DNA of 64,000 bases from Streptomyces albidoflavus (GTDB lineage Bacteria; Actinomycetota; Actinomycetes; Streptomycetales; Streptomycetaceae): NCBI RefSeq assembly GCF_000719955.1, contig NZ_JOII01000004.1:248001-312000 (forward strand), given 5' to 3'. Below, piece after piece: positions 26,345 through 34,967 of the stretch (the stretch's first letter is position 1; each line of letters starts with the position of its first letter). The notes below the pieces were generated by a model that had not been told where the DNA came from, made no database searches, and saw only the letters and a list, made by a program, of their open reading frames with translations. A program made the position numbers and the translations under genes.

Positions 26345-26947
26345 TCAGGTGAGGGTGGCGTCCGGGTCCTCGCCCTCCGCCCCGCGCGCCGCGCGCTGGT
26401 GGCCGCGGCGGGCGTCGCGGTCGAAGATCCCGAGGACGTCGCAGGGGCCGCCTTCGGCGCCCATGGCGTGCGGCAGCATGGTCGGGAACTCGGCGGCCTG
26501 GTGGGTCTCGACCCGGAAGCGGCGGTGGCCCAGCATCAGGATCGCCGTGCCGGAGAGGACGACCAGCCATTCTCGCCCCGGGTGGGCGCGCATCCGCGCC
26601 GGGTTGTCCGGCGGCGGGCCGGTCACCCGCTGGCGTACGACCGTCACGCCGGGATCGCCCTTGACGGGCCACTGCATGCGCCCGCGTGCGCTGTCGATCA
26701 CCGGGCTGATGATGACGTCGTCGGAGGCGGTCTCCACCAGCTGGTCGAGGGTGGTGTCGAGGGCGCGGGCCAGCGTGACGAGCTGGTCGAGGGCGAGACG
26801 CCGGCGGCCGTTCTCGATCCGGCTGAGCGAGGACTGGCTGAGGTTGGCCCGGCCGGCCAGCTCCTCCAGGGACCAGCCCTGCGCCAGCCGCAGGGCGCGG
26901 ATCCGTTTGCGTACGAGACCGTCCAGCTCGTCGTTGCCTTGCTCCAT
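26345..26947 (-). CDS. XRE-family regulator with C-terminal cupin domain
   Basis: A 200-residue regulator. Residues about 10-65 are an XRE helix-turn-helix (IRALRLAQGWSLEELAGRANLSQSSLSRIE). The rest is a cupin sensor (MRAHPGREWLVVLSGTAILMLGHRRFRVE, then MLPHAMGAEGG). ATG 26947 is preferred because a TACCGT -10 box ends 7 bases upstream. It may control the methyltransferase downstream. It is divergent from the PadR gene, with about 100 bp between. Confidence 0.88.
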   Translation of the reverse strand: MEQGNDELDGLVRKRIRALRLAQGWSLEELAGRANLSQSSLSRIENGRRRLALDQLVTLARALDTTLDQLVETASDDVIISPVIDSARGRMQWPVKGDPGVTVVRQRVTGPPPDNPARMRAHPGREWLVVLSGTAILMLGHRRFRVETHQAAEFPTMLPHAMGAEGGPCDVLGIFDRDARRGHQRAARGAEGEDPDATLT

Positions 26948-26954
26948 GAGCAAC

Positions 26955-26960
26955 ACGGTA
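26955..26960 (-). promoter_or_regulatory. -10 box, leaderless type, for the XRE-cupin regulator
   Basis: TACCGT on the minus strand ends 7 bases before ATG 26947. Confidence 0.4.
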
Positions 26961-27033
26961 TGCGCTCGGTGCAAACAGGGCCTCGGCAGGGGCGTCTCCG
27001 GTCACGACGGCGTCGATACTTCGCCGCTCGATA

Positions 27034-27039
27034 TATGAT
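27034..27039 (+). promoter_or_regulatory. -10 box for the PadR operon
   Basis: TATGAT ends 6 bases before ATG 27046, inside an unusually A/T-rich patch (GATATATGAT). TCGATA occurs twice just upstream. PadR proteins often repress their own promoter through such A/T-rich sites. Confidence 0.45.
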
Positions 27040-27045
27040 CGCCGC

Positions 27046-27387
27046 ATGAGCCGACAGAATCCGTCCCTGACGGAACCGCAGTACTTCATCCTCGCCGCCC
27101 TCATGGACGGGCCCCTGCACGGCTACGGCATCATCAAGGCCGCCGAGCAGGCCACCGACGGACGGCTGCGGATCGCGGTCGGCACGCTCTACGGCGCGCT
27201 GGAGCGGATGGAGCGGTCGGGGCTGGTCGCCGCCGACCACGAGGAGATCGTCGACGGGCGGGCGCGCCGCTACTACCGGCTCACCGAGGACGGCACCGCG
27301 GTGCTCCACCGGGAGGCGCTGCGGATGCGGCAGGCGGCGGCCGTCGTCATCGGCCGCCGGCCCGAGGCCGGAGCGGCACCGGCATGA
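27046..27387 (+). CDS. PadR-family transcriptional regulator
   Basis: A 113-residue winged-helix protein: QYFILAALMDGPLHGYGIIK, VGTLYGALERMERSGLVA and RRYYRLTEDG are PadR hallmarks. It overlaps the next gene by 4 bp (ATGA), the common pairing of a PadR repressor with a membrane protein. The ligand is unknown. Confidence 0.9.
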   Translation: MSRQNPSLTEPQYFILAALMDGPLHGYGIIKAAEQATDGRLRIAVGTLYGALERMERSGLVAADHEEIVDGRARRYYRLTEDGTAVLHREALRMRQAAAVVIGRRPEAGAAPA

Positions 27388-28346
27388 ACCGCCTGCTGCT
27401 CGCCGCCTACCCCGCCTCCCACCGCGCCCGCCACGGGGACGAGGTGCTGGGCTGCCTCGCCGAGGCGTACCCGGGCCGCTCCTGGCCGCCGCCCCGCGAG
27501 GTCGCCGCCCTGCTCGGCGCCGGGGTGCGGGCCCGCGCCCACGCGGTCGCCGAGGACCCGGCGCGGCCCTGGTGGCTGGACGGCGTCCAGCTGGCCGCCC
27601 TCGTCCTCGCCGCGCTGGCGCTGGTGCCCTACCTCCAGGACGTGTGGCACTGGGCGCTGCGCATCGACCCCGGTGACCACGCCATCGGCTTCCACTTCGC
27701 GGGCTGGTACCCGTGGGCCGACGGACCGACGCGGACCCGCCTCCTGCCCTACGGGGTGCTTCCGCTGGTCTGCCTGGTCGCCCTGGCGCGCGGCAGGGCG
27801 TGGATCGCGCTGCCGGCCTCGGCGGCGATGGTCTACGCCGGTGCCACCTACGGCAGCTCCACGCTCTTCGGCGACGAGGGCAAGGCCGGGCTCGGCTACT
27901 ACGGACTGGGGGCGCCGCTGACCGCGCACGAGCTGGTGCTGTCGGGGACGCTGTGCGCCGCCTGCGCCGTGCTGGCGGTCTGCCGCCCCGGCCGGCTGCG
28001 GCGCCACGCGTACAGCCGGCTGGTCCCCGTCGCCCTCGCCCTGTTCCTCGCCGGCCAGCTGCACGTCACCGCGATCAGTCCGGCTTTCCAGCGCGGCCTG
28101 TTCGCCGTGGAGGTGGCCGGGCTGCTCGCCGCGTGGGTGGCGACGGCGGCCACCGGCGACCGCCGGTGGCTCATCCCGGTCGCGGCGTTCGCCTTCGTCC
28201 GCCTCCAGGCGATCGTCCTGCGGCCGGGCGGGTTCATGGGCTCGCTGCCGGACCTGGTCGTCCTCCTGCTCCTGATCGCCCCTCTTCCGGCCCTGGCCGT
28301 CGCCGCCCAGCGGCGGCAGCGCCGGACGCTCCTCGAACTGCCGTAA
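27384..28346 (+). CDS. Multi-pass membrane protein partnered with PadR
   Basis: A 320-residue protein. The cytoplasmic N-terminus MNRLLLAAYPASHRARHGDEVLGCLAEAYPG is a prefix often found in membrane proteins translated together with PadR. Seven or so hydrophobic spans follow. I see no ATPase partner or enzymatic motif. Translational coupling to PadR suggests it is the main target of that regulator. Confidence 0.8.
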   Translation: MNRLLLAAYPASHRARHGDEVLGCLAEAYPGRSWPPPREVAALLGAGVRARAHAVAEDPARPWWLDGVQLAALVLAALALVPYLQDVWHWALRIDPGDHAIGFHFAGWYPWADGPTRTRLLPYGVLPLVCLVALARGRAWIALPASAAMVYAGATYGSSTLFGDEGKAGLGYYGLGAPLTAHELVLSGTLCAACAVLAVCRPGRLRRHAYSRLVPVALALFLAGQLHVTAISPAFQRGLFAVEVAGLLAAWVATAATGDRRWLIPVAAFAFVRLQAIVLRPGGFMGSLPDLVVLLLLIAPLPALAVAAQRRQRRTLLELP

Positions 28347-28358
28347 GGAAGACGCCGC

Positions 28359-29234
28359 ATGACTCAGCAGAACGCGCCCGCACGGACGCGCCGCCCCTGG
28401 ATGTCGGCGCCGCGCTGCCTCCTGGCGTTCGTCGCCGTCTACCTCCTCGCCGTCCGGACCCCGTTCGGACAGCGGGCGGAGAACGCCCTGTTCGGCGGCG
28501 AGGGCGCCAGACCGGCGTGGATCTACGGCTGGTCGGGCTCCGCCTACGGCTCCTCGGCGATGCCGCCCCTGGAGCACACCGCCCTGCCCACCCTGGCCGT
28601 GGGCACGGCACTCGTGGCGGCCGTCGCACTGGTCCGCAGGCGGTGGTGGCTGGGGGGTGCGGCGCTCGGCGTGATCGCGGCGACGGTCGGCGGCAAGGAG
28701 ATCGCCCGGGCCGTCCTGCCCCGCCCGGACCTGGTGGGCGCCCGCGAATCCCTGCTGGAGACGAGCTTCCCCAGCGGGCACGTGGCCGTCCCGGCCGCGC
28801 TGGCCCTCGCCGCCGTCCTCGTCGCCTCCCCGCGCGTACGCCCGTACGTCACGGCGGCAGGCATGCTCTGGCTCACCGTCACCGCCGCCGCCGTCCTGGC
28901 CACCTACCACCACCGCCCCAGCGACGTCCTGGGCACCACGCTGCTGGCCTGCGCCTGCCACCTCCTCGCGACCCGCCTGCTGCCCCCGGCCGAGGTACCG
29001 GCCGACGCCCGCCCACCACGCCGGCTGCCCGCGGTCGCCCTGACCCTGTCGGCGGCCGGCGCCCTCGTCGCCGGAGCGCGGGCTGACTCGCTCACGGAGT
29101 CCCTCGTCTACGCGGCGGCCGCCTTCCTGTGCGCGGTCCTGTTCTGGTTCACCACGACCCAGCCCCTCCCCCGCCGCGCACCGGGCACGGACCACACGTC
29201 ACCGACGCCCGCACGACACCCGGCACAGACCTGA
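28359..29234 (+). CDS. PAP2-family membrane phosphatase
   Basis: A 291-residue polytopic protein with the three PAP2 motifs in order: GGKEIARAVLPRP, FPSGHVAVP and ATYHHRPSDVLG. The family removes phosphate from lipid phosphates such as phosphatidate or undecaprenyl diphosphate. It starts 12 bp after the previous membrane protein and probably belongs to the PadR operon. Confidence 0.88.
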   Translation: MTQQNAPARTRRPWMSAPRCLLAFVAVYLLAVRTPFGQRAENALFGGEGARPAWIYGWSGSAYGSSAMPPLEHTALPTLAVGTALVAAVALVRRRWWLGGAALGVIAATVGGKEIARAVLPRPDLVGARESLLETSFPSGHVAVPAALALAAVLVASPRVRPYVTAAGMLWLTVTAAAVLATYHHRPSDVLGTTLLACACHLLATRLLPPAEVPADARPPRRLPAVALTLSAAGALVAGARADSLTESLVYAAAAFLCAVLFWFTTTQPLPRRAPGTDHTSPTPARHPAQT

Positions 29235-29313
29235 ACCTCCACCCGTTCAGTACGCGCGGCGGCGGGCGGCTGACACCTGTGGTGGCGCCCGCGCGCACTC
29301 CCGTGCCCGGAAC

Positions 29314-29330
29314 TGTGGTGTCCCACCACA
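29314..29330 (+). promoter_or_regulatory. Perfect palindrome TGTGGTG-tcc-CACCACA upstream of the MHS transporter
   Basis: Seven-base arms around 3 bases, just upstream of the -35 region that would serve a TACGGT -10 box (29354-29359). A related CTGTGGTGG lies about 30 bp further up. Probable operator for the nearby PucR-type regulator. Confidence 0.55.
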
Positions 29331-29405
29331 TACGCCGGTGACCAGCGCCTTCCTACGGTGTGGCGACACGGAAACGTCCCCGCCAACTGTCCGGAAGTGG
29401 TGCTC

Positions 29406-30833
29406 ATGTCCGCCCCCGCTGCCTCACCCCCGACCCCGTCCAACCTCAAGCGCATCGTCGGCGCGAGCCTGGTCGGCACCACCATCGAGTGGTACGACTT
29501 CTTCCTCTACGGGTCGGCCGCCGCGCTCGTCTTCAACAAGGTCTTCTTCCCGGACTCCGACCCGCTCGTCGGCACCCTGCTCTCCTTCCTGACGTACGCC
29601 GTCGGCTTCGCGGCACGGCCGCTGGGCGCGCTGGTCTTCGGTCACTACGGGGACCGGCTGGGGCGGAAGAAGCTGCTGGTCATCAGCTTGCTGATGATGG
29701 GTGGTGCCACCTTCCTGATCGGTCTGCTGCCCACCCACGCCACCATCGGCACGGCGGCACCCCTGCTGCTGACGGTGCTGCGGCTCGTCCAGGGCTTCGC
29801 GCTCGGCGGCGAGTGGGGCGGGGCGGTGCTGCTGGTCTCCGAGCACGGGGACGCCAAGCGGCGCGGCTTCTGGGCCTCCTGGCCGCAGACGGGCGCCCCG
29901 GCCGGGCAGTTGCTGGCCACGGCGGTGCTCGCGGTGCTGACGGCGGTCCTCTCCGAGCAGGCGTTCATCAGCTGGGGCTGGCGCATCCCGTTCCTCCTCT
30001 CCGGGCTGCTGGTCCTGGTCGGCCTGTGGATCCGGCTCTCGGTCGACGAGTCGCCCGTGTTCAAGGCGGCGCTGGCCAGCGCCGAGGCGCGACGTTCCGA
30101 GGGCGCGGCGGAGAAGATGCCGCTGGTCTCGGTGCTGCGGCACCACTGGCGCGACGTGCTGGTGGCGATGGGCGCCCGGATGGCGGAGAACATCAGCTAC
30201 TACGTGCTGACCGCGTTCATCCTCGTCTACGCGACCACGGCGGTGGACCTCCCCCAGCAGACCGCCCTCAACGCCGTACTCATCGGCTCCGCCGTGCACT
30301 TCGTGACCATCCCGATGTGGGGCGCGCTCTCCGACCGGCTCGGCCGGCGCCCCGTGTACATGATCGGCGCGACCGGTGTCGGCCTGTGGATGTTCCCGTT
30401 CTTCCAGCTCATCGACACCGGAAGCTTCCCGGCGCTGCTCCTCGCGGTCACCGTCGGCCTGGTCCTCCACGGGGCGATGTACGCGCCTCAGGCGGCCTTC
30501 TTCTCCGAGATGTTCGCGACCCGCATGCGGTACTCGGGCGCGTCGATCGGCGCGCAGTTCTCCTCGGTCGCGGCCGGGGCGCCGGCGCCGCTGATCGCCA
30601 CGGCGCTGCTCGCCGAGTACGACAGCTCGGTGCCGATCTCGCTGTACGTGATCGCCGCCGCCGTGATCACGCTGATCGCGGTCGGGGTGGCGCAGGAGAC
30701 GCGCCACCGGGACCTGACCGACGTGCCCACCGGGTCCGAGCGGGCCGCGCAGAAGGCCGGGGTGCCCTCTCAGAGTGGGGCTTCCGCCGCCGACCGGGCG
30801 GAGGAGGGGTCGTCCAGCGGGTCGGTGCGCTGA
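29406..30833 (+). CDS. MHS-family MFS transporter (probable carboxylate uptake)
   Basis: A 475-residue, 12-span transporter of the metabolite:H+ symporter family: SLVGTTIEWYDFFLYG, GHYGDRLGRKKLL, RLVQGFALGGEWGGA and GALSDRLGRRP. Start ATG 29406 is chosen from the usual family N-terminus; longer frames add unrelated residues. With a GAF-PucR regulator and a 3-hydroxybutyrate-dehydrogenase-like enzyme next door, the likely substrate is 3-hydroxybutyrate or a similar short hydroxy acid (inference). A terminator-like hairpin follows. Confidence 0.88.
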   Translation: MSAPAASPPTPSNLKRIVGASLVGTTIEWYDFFLYGSAAALVFNKVFFPDSDPLVGTLLSFLTYAVGFAARPLGALVFGHYGDRLGRKKLLVISLLMMGGATFLIGLLPTHATIGTAAPLLLTVLRLVQGFALGGEWGGAVLLVSEHGDAKRRGFWASWPQTGAPAGQLLATAVLAVLTAVLSEQAFISWGWRIPFLLSGLLVLVGLWIRLSVDESPVFKAALASAEARRSEGAAEKMPLVSVLRHHWRDVLVAMGARMAENISYYVLTAFILVYATTAVDLPQQTALNAVLIGSAVHFVTIPMWGALSDRLGRRPVYMIGATGVGLWMFPFFQLIDTGSFPALLLAVTVGLVLHGAMYAPQAAFFSEMFATRMRYSGASIGAQFSSVAAGAPAPLIATALLAEYDSSVPISLYVIAAAVITLIAVGVAQETRHRDLTDVPTGSERAAQKAGVPSQSGASAADRAEEGSSSGSVR

Positions 30834-30863
30834 CCCTGCCTTCTCCGGCGGTCCGGCCGTCGT

Positions 30864-30894
30864 GCCCCGTCCCCCGCTTCGCGGGAGGCGGGGC
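30864..30894. terminator. Hairpin after the MHS transporter
   Basis: The 14-base arms 30864-30877 and 30881-30894 pair at 12 of 14 positions around a TTC loop, 30 bp after the stop. Confidence 0.6.
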
Positions 30895-30947
30895 GCTCGC
30901 GTTGGTGGGGTGCCTGTCGGCCGACTTCGGCCCGGGTCCGTCCGGCG

Positions 30948-30985
30948 GTGCCGGTCACAGATGGCCTCAAGCGCCGGCCGGGCTG
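30948..30985 (+). repeat. Copy of the 38-39 bp dispersed repeat
   Basis: GTGCCGGTCA, then TGGCCTCAAGCGCCGGCC and GGGCTG. Matches copies at 55429-55466 and, inverted, at 58473-58655. It lies between the convergent transporter and regulator genes. Confidence 0.7.
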
Positions 30986-31023
30986 GATTGTGGATGGTGG
31001 CCGGGCTCCGGTGGGCCGTGGCG

Positions 31024-32955
31024 TCAGCCGGTGAGTGCCCCCGCCAGCCGGTGCAGGCGGAGGGCGAGTTGGATCTCCAGGGTGCGGGCGGGGGTCTGCC
31101 AGTCGTCGCCGAGGAGGCGGGCCACGCGGTCCAGGCGTTGGGCGACGGTGTTGACGTGGACGTGGAGGGTGTCCTTGGTGCGGGCGGGGCTGGAGCCGGC
31201 GGCGTAGTAGGCGTCGAGGGTGCGGACGAGTTCGGTGCCGCGTCTGCGGTCGTAGTCGAGGACCGGGCCGATGGTGCGTTCGACGAAGCCGGTGATGTCG
31301 CGGGGGCCGGCCAGGAGCAGGCCGAGGAAGCCGAAGTCCTCGGCGGCGGCGCCCTGTCCGGAACGGCCGAGCAGGCGCAGCGCGTCGAGGCAGCGGCGGG
31401 CCTCGGTGTAGGCGGCCGGGGCGGCGTCGGCGGCGGGCAGCGGGCGCAGCGGGGCGGAGGCACCGACGGTGACCGGTTCGTGGACGGCGGCGCCGAGGTG
31501 GACGGCGGTGCGCCGGGCCAGTTCGGTGGCGGTGTCGCCGTCGGCCAGCGGGAGCAGCAGGACGGTGCCGCCGTCGCGGGTGGCGGCGAGTCCGTGCCCG
31601 GTGGCGGCGAGGTGGGCGGCGGCGGCCCACAGGCGGCGCCGGACGGCGGCCTCCTCGTCGGCGGAGGCGCCCGGGGCGGCGTCGGGCTGGGCGGCGAGGA
31701 CGACGTACGGGGTGTCGAGGCGGGCGCCGAGCCGGGCGGCGCGTTCGCGCAGCAGGGCCGGGTCGCGGTGGCGGGCGTCGAGCAGGTCGTCCAGGAGTTC
31801 CCCGCGCACGCGCTGTTCGGCGTCGCCGGCGAAGCGGCGGGCGAGCAGGAGCAGGGAGGTGACCATGGCGGCGCGTTCGAAGGTGCGCTGGTCGACCGGG
31901 TCGAGGGCGGGGTGGCCGCGCAGGACGAGGCCGCCGAGTTGCTGGTCGCCGGCGGCGACGGCGGCTATCCAGCCGTCGCCGTGGCGGACGGCGTGACCGC
32001 CGGAGCGCAGGGCCGAGGCGGCGGCCTCGGGCACGGTGTCGATGAACTCGACGCTACCGTCCAGGACTTCGGAGACGGCGGCGGCCACGTCGTGGACCCC
32101 GCCGCCGCGCAGGACCAGTTCGGCGAGGCGGTCGTGGACGTCGGAGGCGCGTTCGATGACGGCGCTGCGGTCCTGGATGATCTCGTGGGCGTGTTCGAGT
32201 TCGCTGAGCGCGGCGCGGGTCTCGTCGAGGAGGTTGGCCGACTCGATGGCGGCGGCGGCCAGCGCGGCGAAGGAGCCGAGCAGCGCGGTCTGGGCCCGTT
32301 CGAAGACGCGGGCGCGCCGGTCGGCGGCGAACAGGACGCCGATGACGTGCGGCCCGAGCATCAGCGGCACGCCGAGGATGGCGACGAGTCCTTCGTCCTG
32401 GACACCGGTGTCGATGACGGAGGTGTGCCGGAAGCGGCTGTCGTGGAAGTAGTCCTCGGTGACGTACGGGCGGGCGGTCTGGGCGACGAGGCCGCCGAGC
32501 CCCTCGCCCATGCCCAGGCGCAGCTGCTGGAAGCGGGCGGCGACGGAGCCCTCGGTGACCCGCATGAAAGTGTCGCCCCGGGCGGGATCGTTGAGGGTGA
32601 GGTAGGCGACGTCCGTGCCGAGCAGGGAGCGGGCCCGCTGCACGATGGCCTGGAGGACGGAGTCCAGGTCGCGCGGCCCGGCGAGGTCGTGGGCGGTCTC
32701 GAAGAGGGCCGACAGCTCGGCCTCGCGGCGCCTGCGGTCGGCGAGTTCGGAGCGGACCCGCAGCGCGAGGCGCTTGGCGTGTTCGAGCGCGGCCAGCCCG
32801 GCCTCGGAGACGCCGGCCGCGCGGGCGGCGGGGACGGGTTCCTCGTACGCCTCGACGGCGGCGCCCCGGGCGAGCAGTTCGAGGAACGGCGCCTCCGCGC
32901 CGGTGGCGGCGAGGGTGTCGGTGGTCGGGTGCGGCCCGTCGTGCGTCATGTCCAT
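31024..32955 (-). CDS. GAF-domain PucR/CdaR-type transcriptional regulator
   Basis: A 643-residue regulator from ATG 32955 (a GTG at 33009 is possible but has no ribosome site). A helical N-terminus leads to a GAF domain at about residues 95-250 (DLDSVLQAIVQRARSLLGTDVAYL, then GEGLGGLVAQTARPYVTEDY). A middle domain follows, then the PucR-type C-terminal HTH (YYAAGSSPARTKDTLHVHVN, then LEIQLALRLHRL). Such regulators usually respond to a small metabolite and act on adjacent catabolic genes; here those are the transporter and the dehydrogenase. Confidence 0.88.
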   Translation of the reverse strand: MDMTHDGPHPTTDTLAATGAEAPFLELLARGAAVEAYEEPVPAARAAGVSEAGLAALEHAKRLALRVRSELADRRRREAELSALFETAHDLAGPRDLDSVLQAIVQRARSLLGTDVAYLTLNDPARGDTFMRVTEGSVAARFQQLRLGMGEGLGGLVAQTARPYVTEDYFHDSRFRHTSVIDTGVQDEGLVAILGVPLMLGPHVIGVLFAADRRARVFERAQTALLGSFAALAAAAIESANLLDETRAALSELEHAHEIIQDRSAVIERASDVHDRLAELVLRGGGVHDVAAAVSEVLDGSVEFIDTVPEAAASALRSGGHAVRHGDGWIAAVAAGDQQLGGLVLRGHPALDPVDQRTFERAAMVTSLLLLARRFAGDAEQRVRGELLDDLLDARHRDPALLRERAARLGARLDTPYVVLAAQPDAAPGASADEEAAVRRRLWAAAAHLAATGHGLAATRDGGTVLLLPLADGDTATELARRTAVHLGAAVHEPVTVGASAPLRPLPAADAAPAAYTEARRCLDALRLLGRSGQGAAAEDFGFLGLLLAGPRDITGFVERTIGPVLDYDRRRGTELVRTLDAYYAAGSSPARTKDTLHVHVNTVAQRLDRVARLLGDDWQTPARTLEIQLALRLHRLAGALTG

Positions 32956-33019
32956 CAGGAATACCTGTCGTGCGGGTGCCCCGCCAGCCCCTGGGGCCTC
33001 TGAGGCCACGGGGACGCCG

Positions 33020-33440
33020 GAGAAGCCGGGGTCGGAGACCGACGGCCGGGCGGCGGGCTTCGGCGGTGACCTCCGCGTCCAGCTCGGCCACGGTCGGACC
33101 GCCGTACCCGGTCGTGTCGTACGCGTCGTCCGGCTCGGCGAGACGTGCGGTCAGGGGCAGTTCGTGGCCGTGGCTGTGGTGCGCCCGGAACGCCGGTGCC
33201 CTCGGGGACAGCTCCCCCCGGAGCAGGCGGCGGCAGAACACCCGGGTGGCGGCTTCCTGTCCTGCCGTGCTCCCCGGCGGAGCGCAGTCGAGGCCCAGCT
33301 CGTCGAGGGCTCCGGGCAGCAGCTCCCGTGCGTCGTAGGCGGCCTCGGCCCGGGTGAGGGCGGCCAGGCGGCGGAGCGTGGGGCTGTCGAGCCCGCGGGG
33401 GGGGGCGTGGTCCAGCGGGTTTCGCGGAGCCGTGCTCCCC
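33020..33440 (-). pseudogene. Gene remnant without a start
   Basis: On the minus strand one frame shows strong Streptomyces codon bias for about 125 codons: SPTLRRLAALTRAEAAYDAR, later GQEAATRVFCRRLLRGELSP and HGHELPLTARLAEPDDAYDT. Upstream in frame there is a TAG (33467-33469) and no ATG, GTG or TTG before the conserved-looking part. A run of nine G (33397-33405) lies near its upstream end. It runs on without a stop into the regulator gene. I do not recognise the family. It fills the only large gap in the locus. Confidence 0.5.
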
Positions 33441-33443
33441 CGC

Positions 33444-34244
33444 TCAGTGCGCGGTCCAGCCTCCGTCTAGGGTCAGCGAGGAGCCGGTGACGAAGCCGCT
33501 CCGGGGGCCGCAGAGGTAGAGGACGGCGGCGGCGACCTCCTCCGGTTCGGCGAGGCGCTTGACGGCGCTGTCGCGCAGCAGGATCTCCTCGAGCACCTCG
33601 TCGCGGCTGATGCCGTGCGCCTCGGCCTGGTCGGCGACCTGCCGCTCGACCAGCGGGGTGCGGACGTAGCCGGGGTTGACGCAGTTGGAGGTGACACCGT
33701 GCGGGGCGCCTTCCAGGGCGGCCGTCTTGGAGAGGCCCTCCAGCCCGTGCTTGGCGGCGACGTAGGCCGCCTTGTAGGGCGAGGCGCGCAGGCCGTGGAC
33801 GGAGGAGAGGTTGACGATGCGGCCCCAGCCCTGCGCGTACATGTGGGGCAGGGCGCCGCGGATGAGGCGGAACGGCGCCTCCAGCATCACGGTGAGCACG
33901 GTGTGGAAGGCGTCGGGCGGGAACTCGTGGAGCGGGCGGACCAGTTGCATACCGGCGTTGTTGACGAGGATGTCCACCCCGGCGGCGGCCTCCTCGGCGG
34001 CGTCGAGGTCGACCAGGTCCAGCGGGCGGGCCTCGACGGTGCCGGGCAGCCCCTGGGCCCGCCCGGTGAGGGCGTCCAGCCCCGCGGTGTCGCGGTCGGT
34101 GGCGCGGACCGCCGCACCGGCCTCGGCGAGGGCGAGGGCGCAGGCGCTGCCGATCCCGCCCGCCGCGCCCGTGACCAGGGCGGTCCGCCCGGTCAGGAAG
34201 GGTTCGGCGGCGGGGCGGGGCTCAGGGGTACGGGGCGCTGTCAT
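33444..34244 (-). CDS. Short-chain dehydrogenase, probable 3-hydroxybutyrate dehydrogenase
   Basis: A 266-residue SDR: cofactor motif TGAAGGIGSACALAL (residues about 25-40), NNAGMQL, catalytic SSVHG with YVAAKHG, and the C-terminal SGFVTGSSLTLDGGWTAH. The segment after the NNAG motif and the ending match 3-hydroxybutyrate dehydrogenases, which oxidise (R)-3-hydroxybutyrate to acetoacetate with NAD+. Neighbours (transporter, GAF-PucR regulator) support a catabolic role. TAGGGT 6 bases before the ATG suggests a leaderless mRNA. Confidence 0.85.
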   Translation of the reverse strand: MTAPRTPEPRPAAEPFLTGRTALVTGAAGGIGSACALALAEAGAAVRATDRDTAGLDALTGRAQGLPGTVEARPLDLVDLDAAEEAAAGVDILVNNAGMQLVRPLHEFPPDAFHTVLTVMLEAPFRLIRGALPHMYAQGWGRIVNLSSVHGLRASPYKAAYVAAKHGLEGLSKTAALEGAPHGVTSNCVNPGYVRTPLVERQVADQAEAHGISRDEVLEEILLRDSAVKRLAEPEEVAAAVLYLCGPRSGFVTGSSLTLDGGWTAH

Positions 34245-34250
34245 GATCCG

Positions 34251-34256
34251 ACCCTA
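34251..34256 (-). promoter_or_regulatory. -10 box, leaderless type, for the dehydrogenase
   Basis: TAGGGT on the minus strand ends 6 bases before ATG 34244. Confidence 0.45.
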
Positions 34257-34287
34257 GGCAGCGGCCCGGGTGCTCCCCATAGGGCCG

Positions 34288-34334
34288 GCGCCCACACTTG
34301 GCGGCCCGGTGGTGGGGCGGCACCATGTGGGCGC
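34288..34334 (-). promoter_or_regulatory. Inverted repeat upstream of the dehydrogenase promoter
   Basis: GCGCCCACA (34288-34296) and TGTGGGCGC (34326-34334) are perfect 9-base arms. The 29-base interval contains GGTGGTG and CACCA. The CCACA/TGTGG core is shared with the palindrome upstream of the MHS transporter, suggesting one regulator for both. Confidence 0.45.
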
Positions 34335-34351
34335 GGTCACAGCGGGGCAGG

Positions 34352-34891
34352 TCAGCCGCCGGTCACCCCGGGTGCCTCGGGGGTGTCGGTGCGCGGCAGT
34401 TCGCGGGGGTCGGTGAAGGACGGGTCGAACCAGGTGGCGGTGGAGGCGGGCTCCTGGGCCTGCTTGACCCGGTAGGCCGAGAACTCGGCCAGCTCCGGCA
34501 GCTCGTTCATCGCGAACCAGGCGACCTCCAGGGACTCGTCGTCGTTGACCCGGGGCTCGCCACCCACGGCCCGGCAGCGCAGGGTGATGTCCATGTACTG
34601 GCAGACGTCCTGGTTGGGGTAGGTCACCGGCTGCAGGGCCTGGACCAGGACGACGCGCTCGGGGACGCAGAGCACGGCGGTCTCCTCGTACACCTCGCGG
34701 ACCGCGCACTGGGCTGGCTGCTCCCCGGGGTCGGGGATGCCGCCGATGATCGACCAGCGGCCGTTGTCGGCGCGGCGGCCGAGCAGGACGCGGCCCTCGT
34801 CGTCGAAGACGACGGCGCTGACCCCGGGCAGCCACAGGAGCTGGTGTCCGGCGGAGGCGCGGAGAGTGCGGAGGAAGTCGGGAGTAGCCAT
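34352..34891 (-). CDS. NUDIX hydrolase
   Basis: A 179-residue protein. The Nudix box runs GGIPDPGEQPAQCAVREVYE and continues ETAV (about residues 49-72). Such enzymes cleave nucleoside diphosphates linked to another group; the substrate is not predictable. Start ATG 34891 fits a TAGGGT -10 box 7 bases upstream (34899-34904). Confidence 0.88.
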   Translation of the reverse strand: MATPDFLRTLRASAGHQLLWLPGVSAVVFDDEGRVLLGRRADNGRWSIIGGIPDPGEQPAQCAVREVYEETAVLCVPERVVLVQALQPVTYPNQDVCQYMDITLRCRAVGGEPRVNDDESLEVAWFAMNELPELAEFSAYRVKQAQEPASTATWFDPSFTDPRELPRTDTPEAPGVTGG

Positions 34892-34898
34892 GCGTCCG

Positions 34899-34904
34899 AC
34901 CCTA
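34899..34904 (-). promoter_or_regulatory. -10 box, leaderless type, for the NUDIX gene
   Basis: TAGGGT on the minus strand ends 7 bases before ATG 34891. Confidence 0.45.
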
Positions 34905-34967
34905 ACGTCTGGCCCAGGCCCCCACGCGGGCGCGCGGGGGCCCGGTGACCTGGGGCGTACGCGCCGG

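Noticed and set aside
33145..33357. Small plus-strand gene in the gap upstream of the PucR regulator
   Set aside because: The plus frames are Arg/Gly/Pro-rich without coding bias; the minus frame has the bias.
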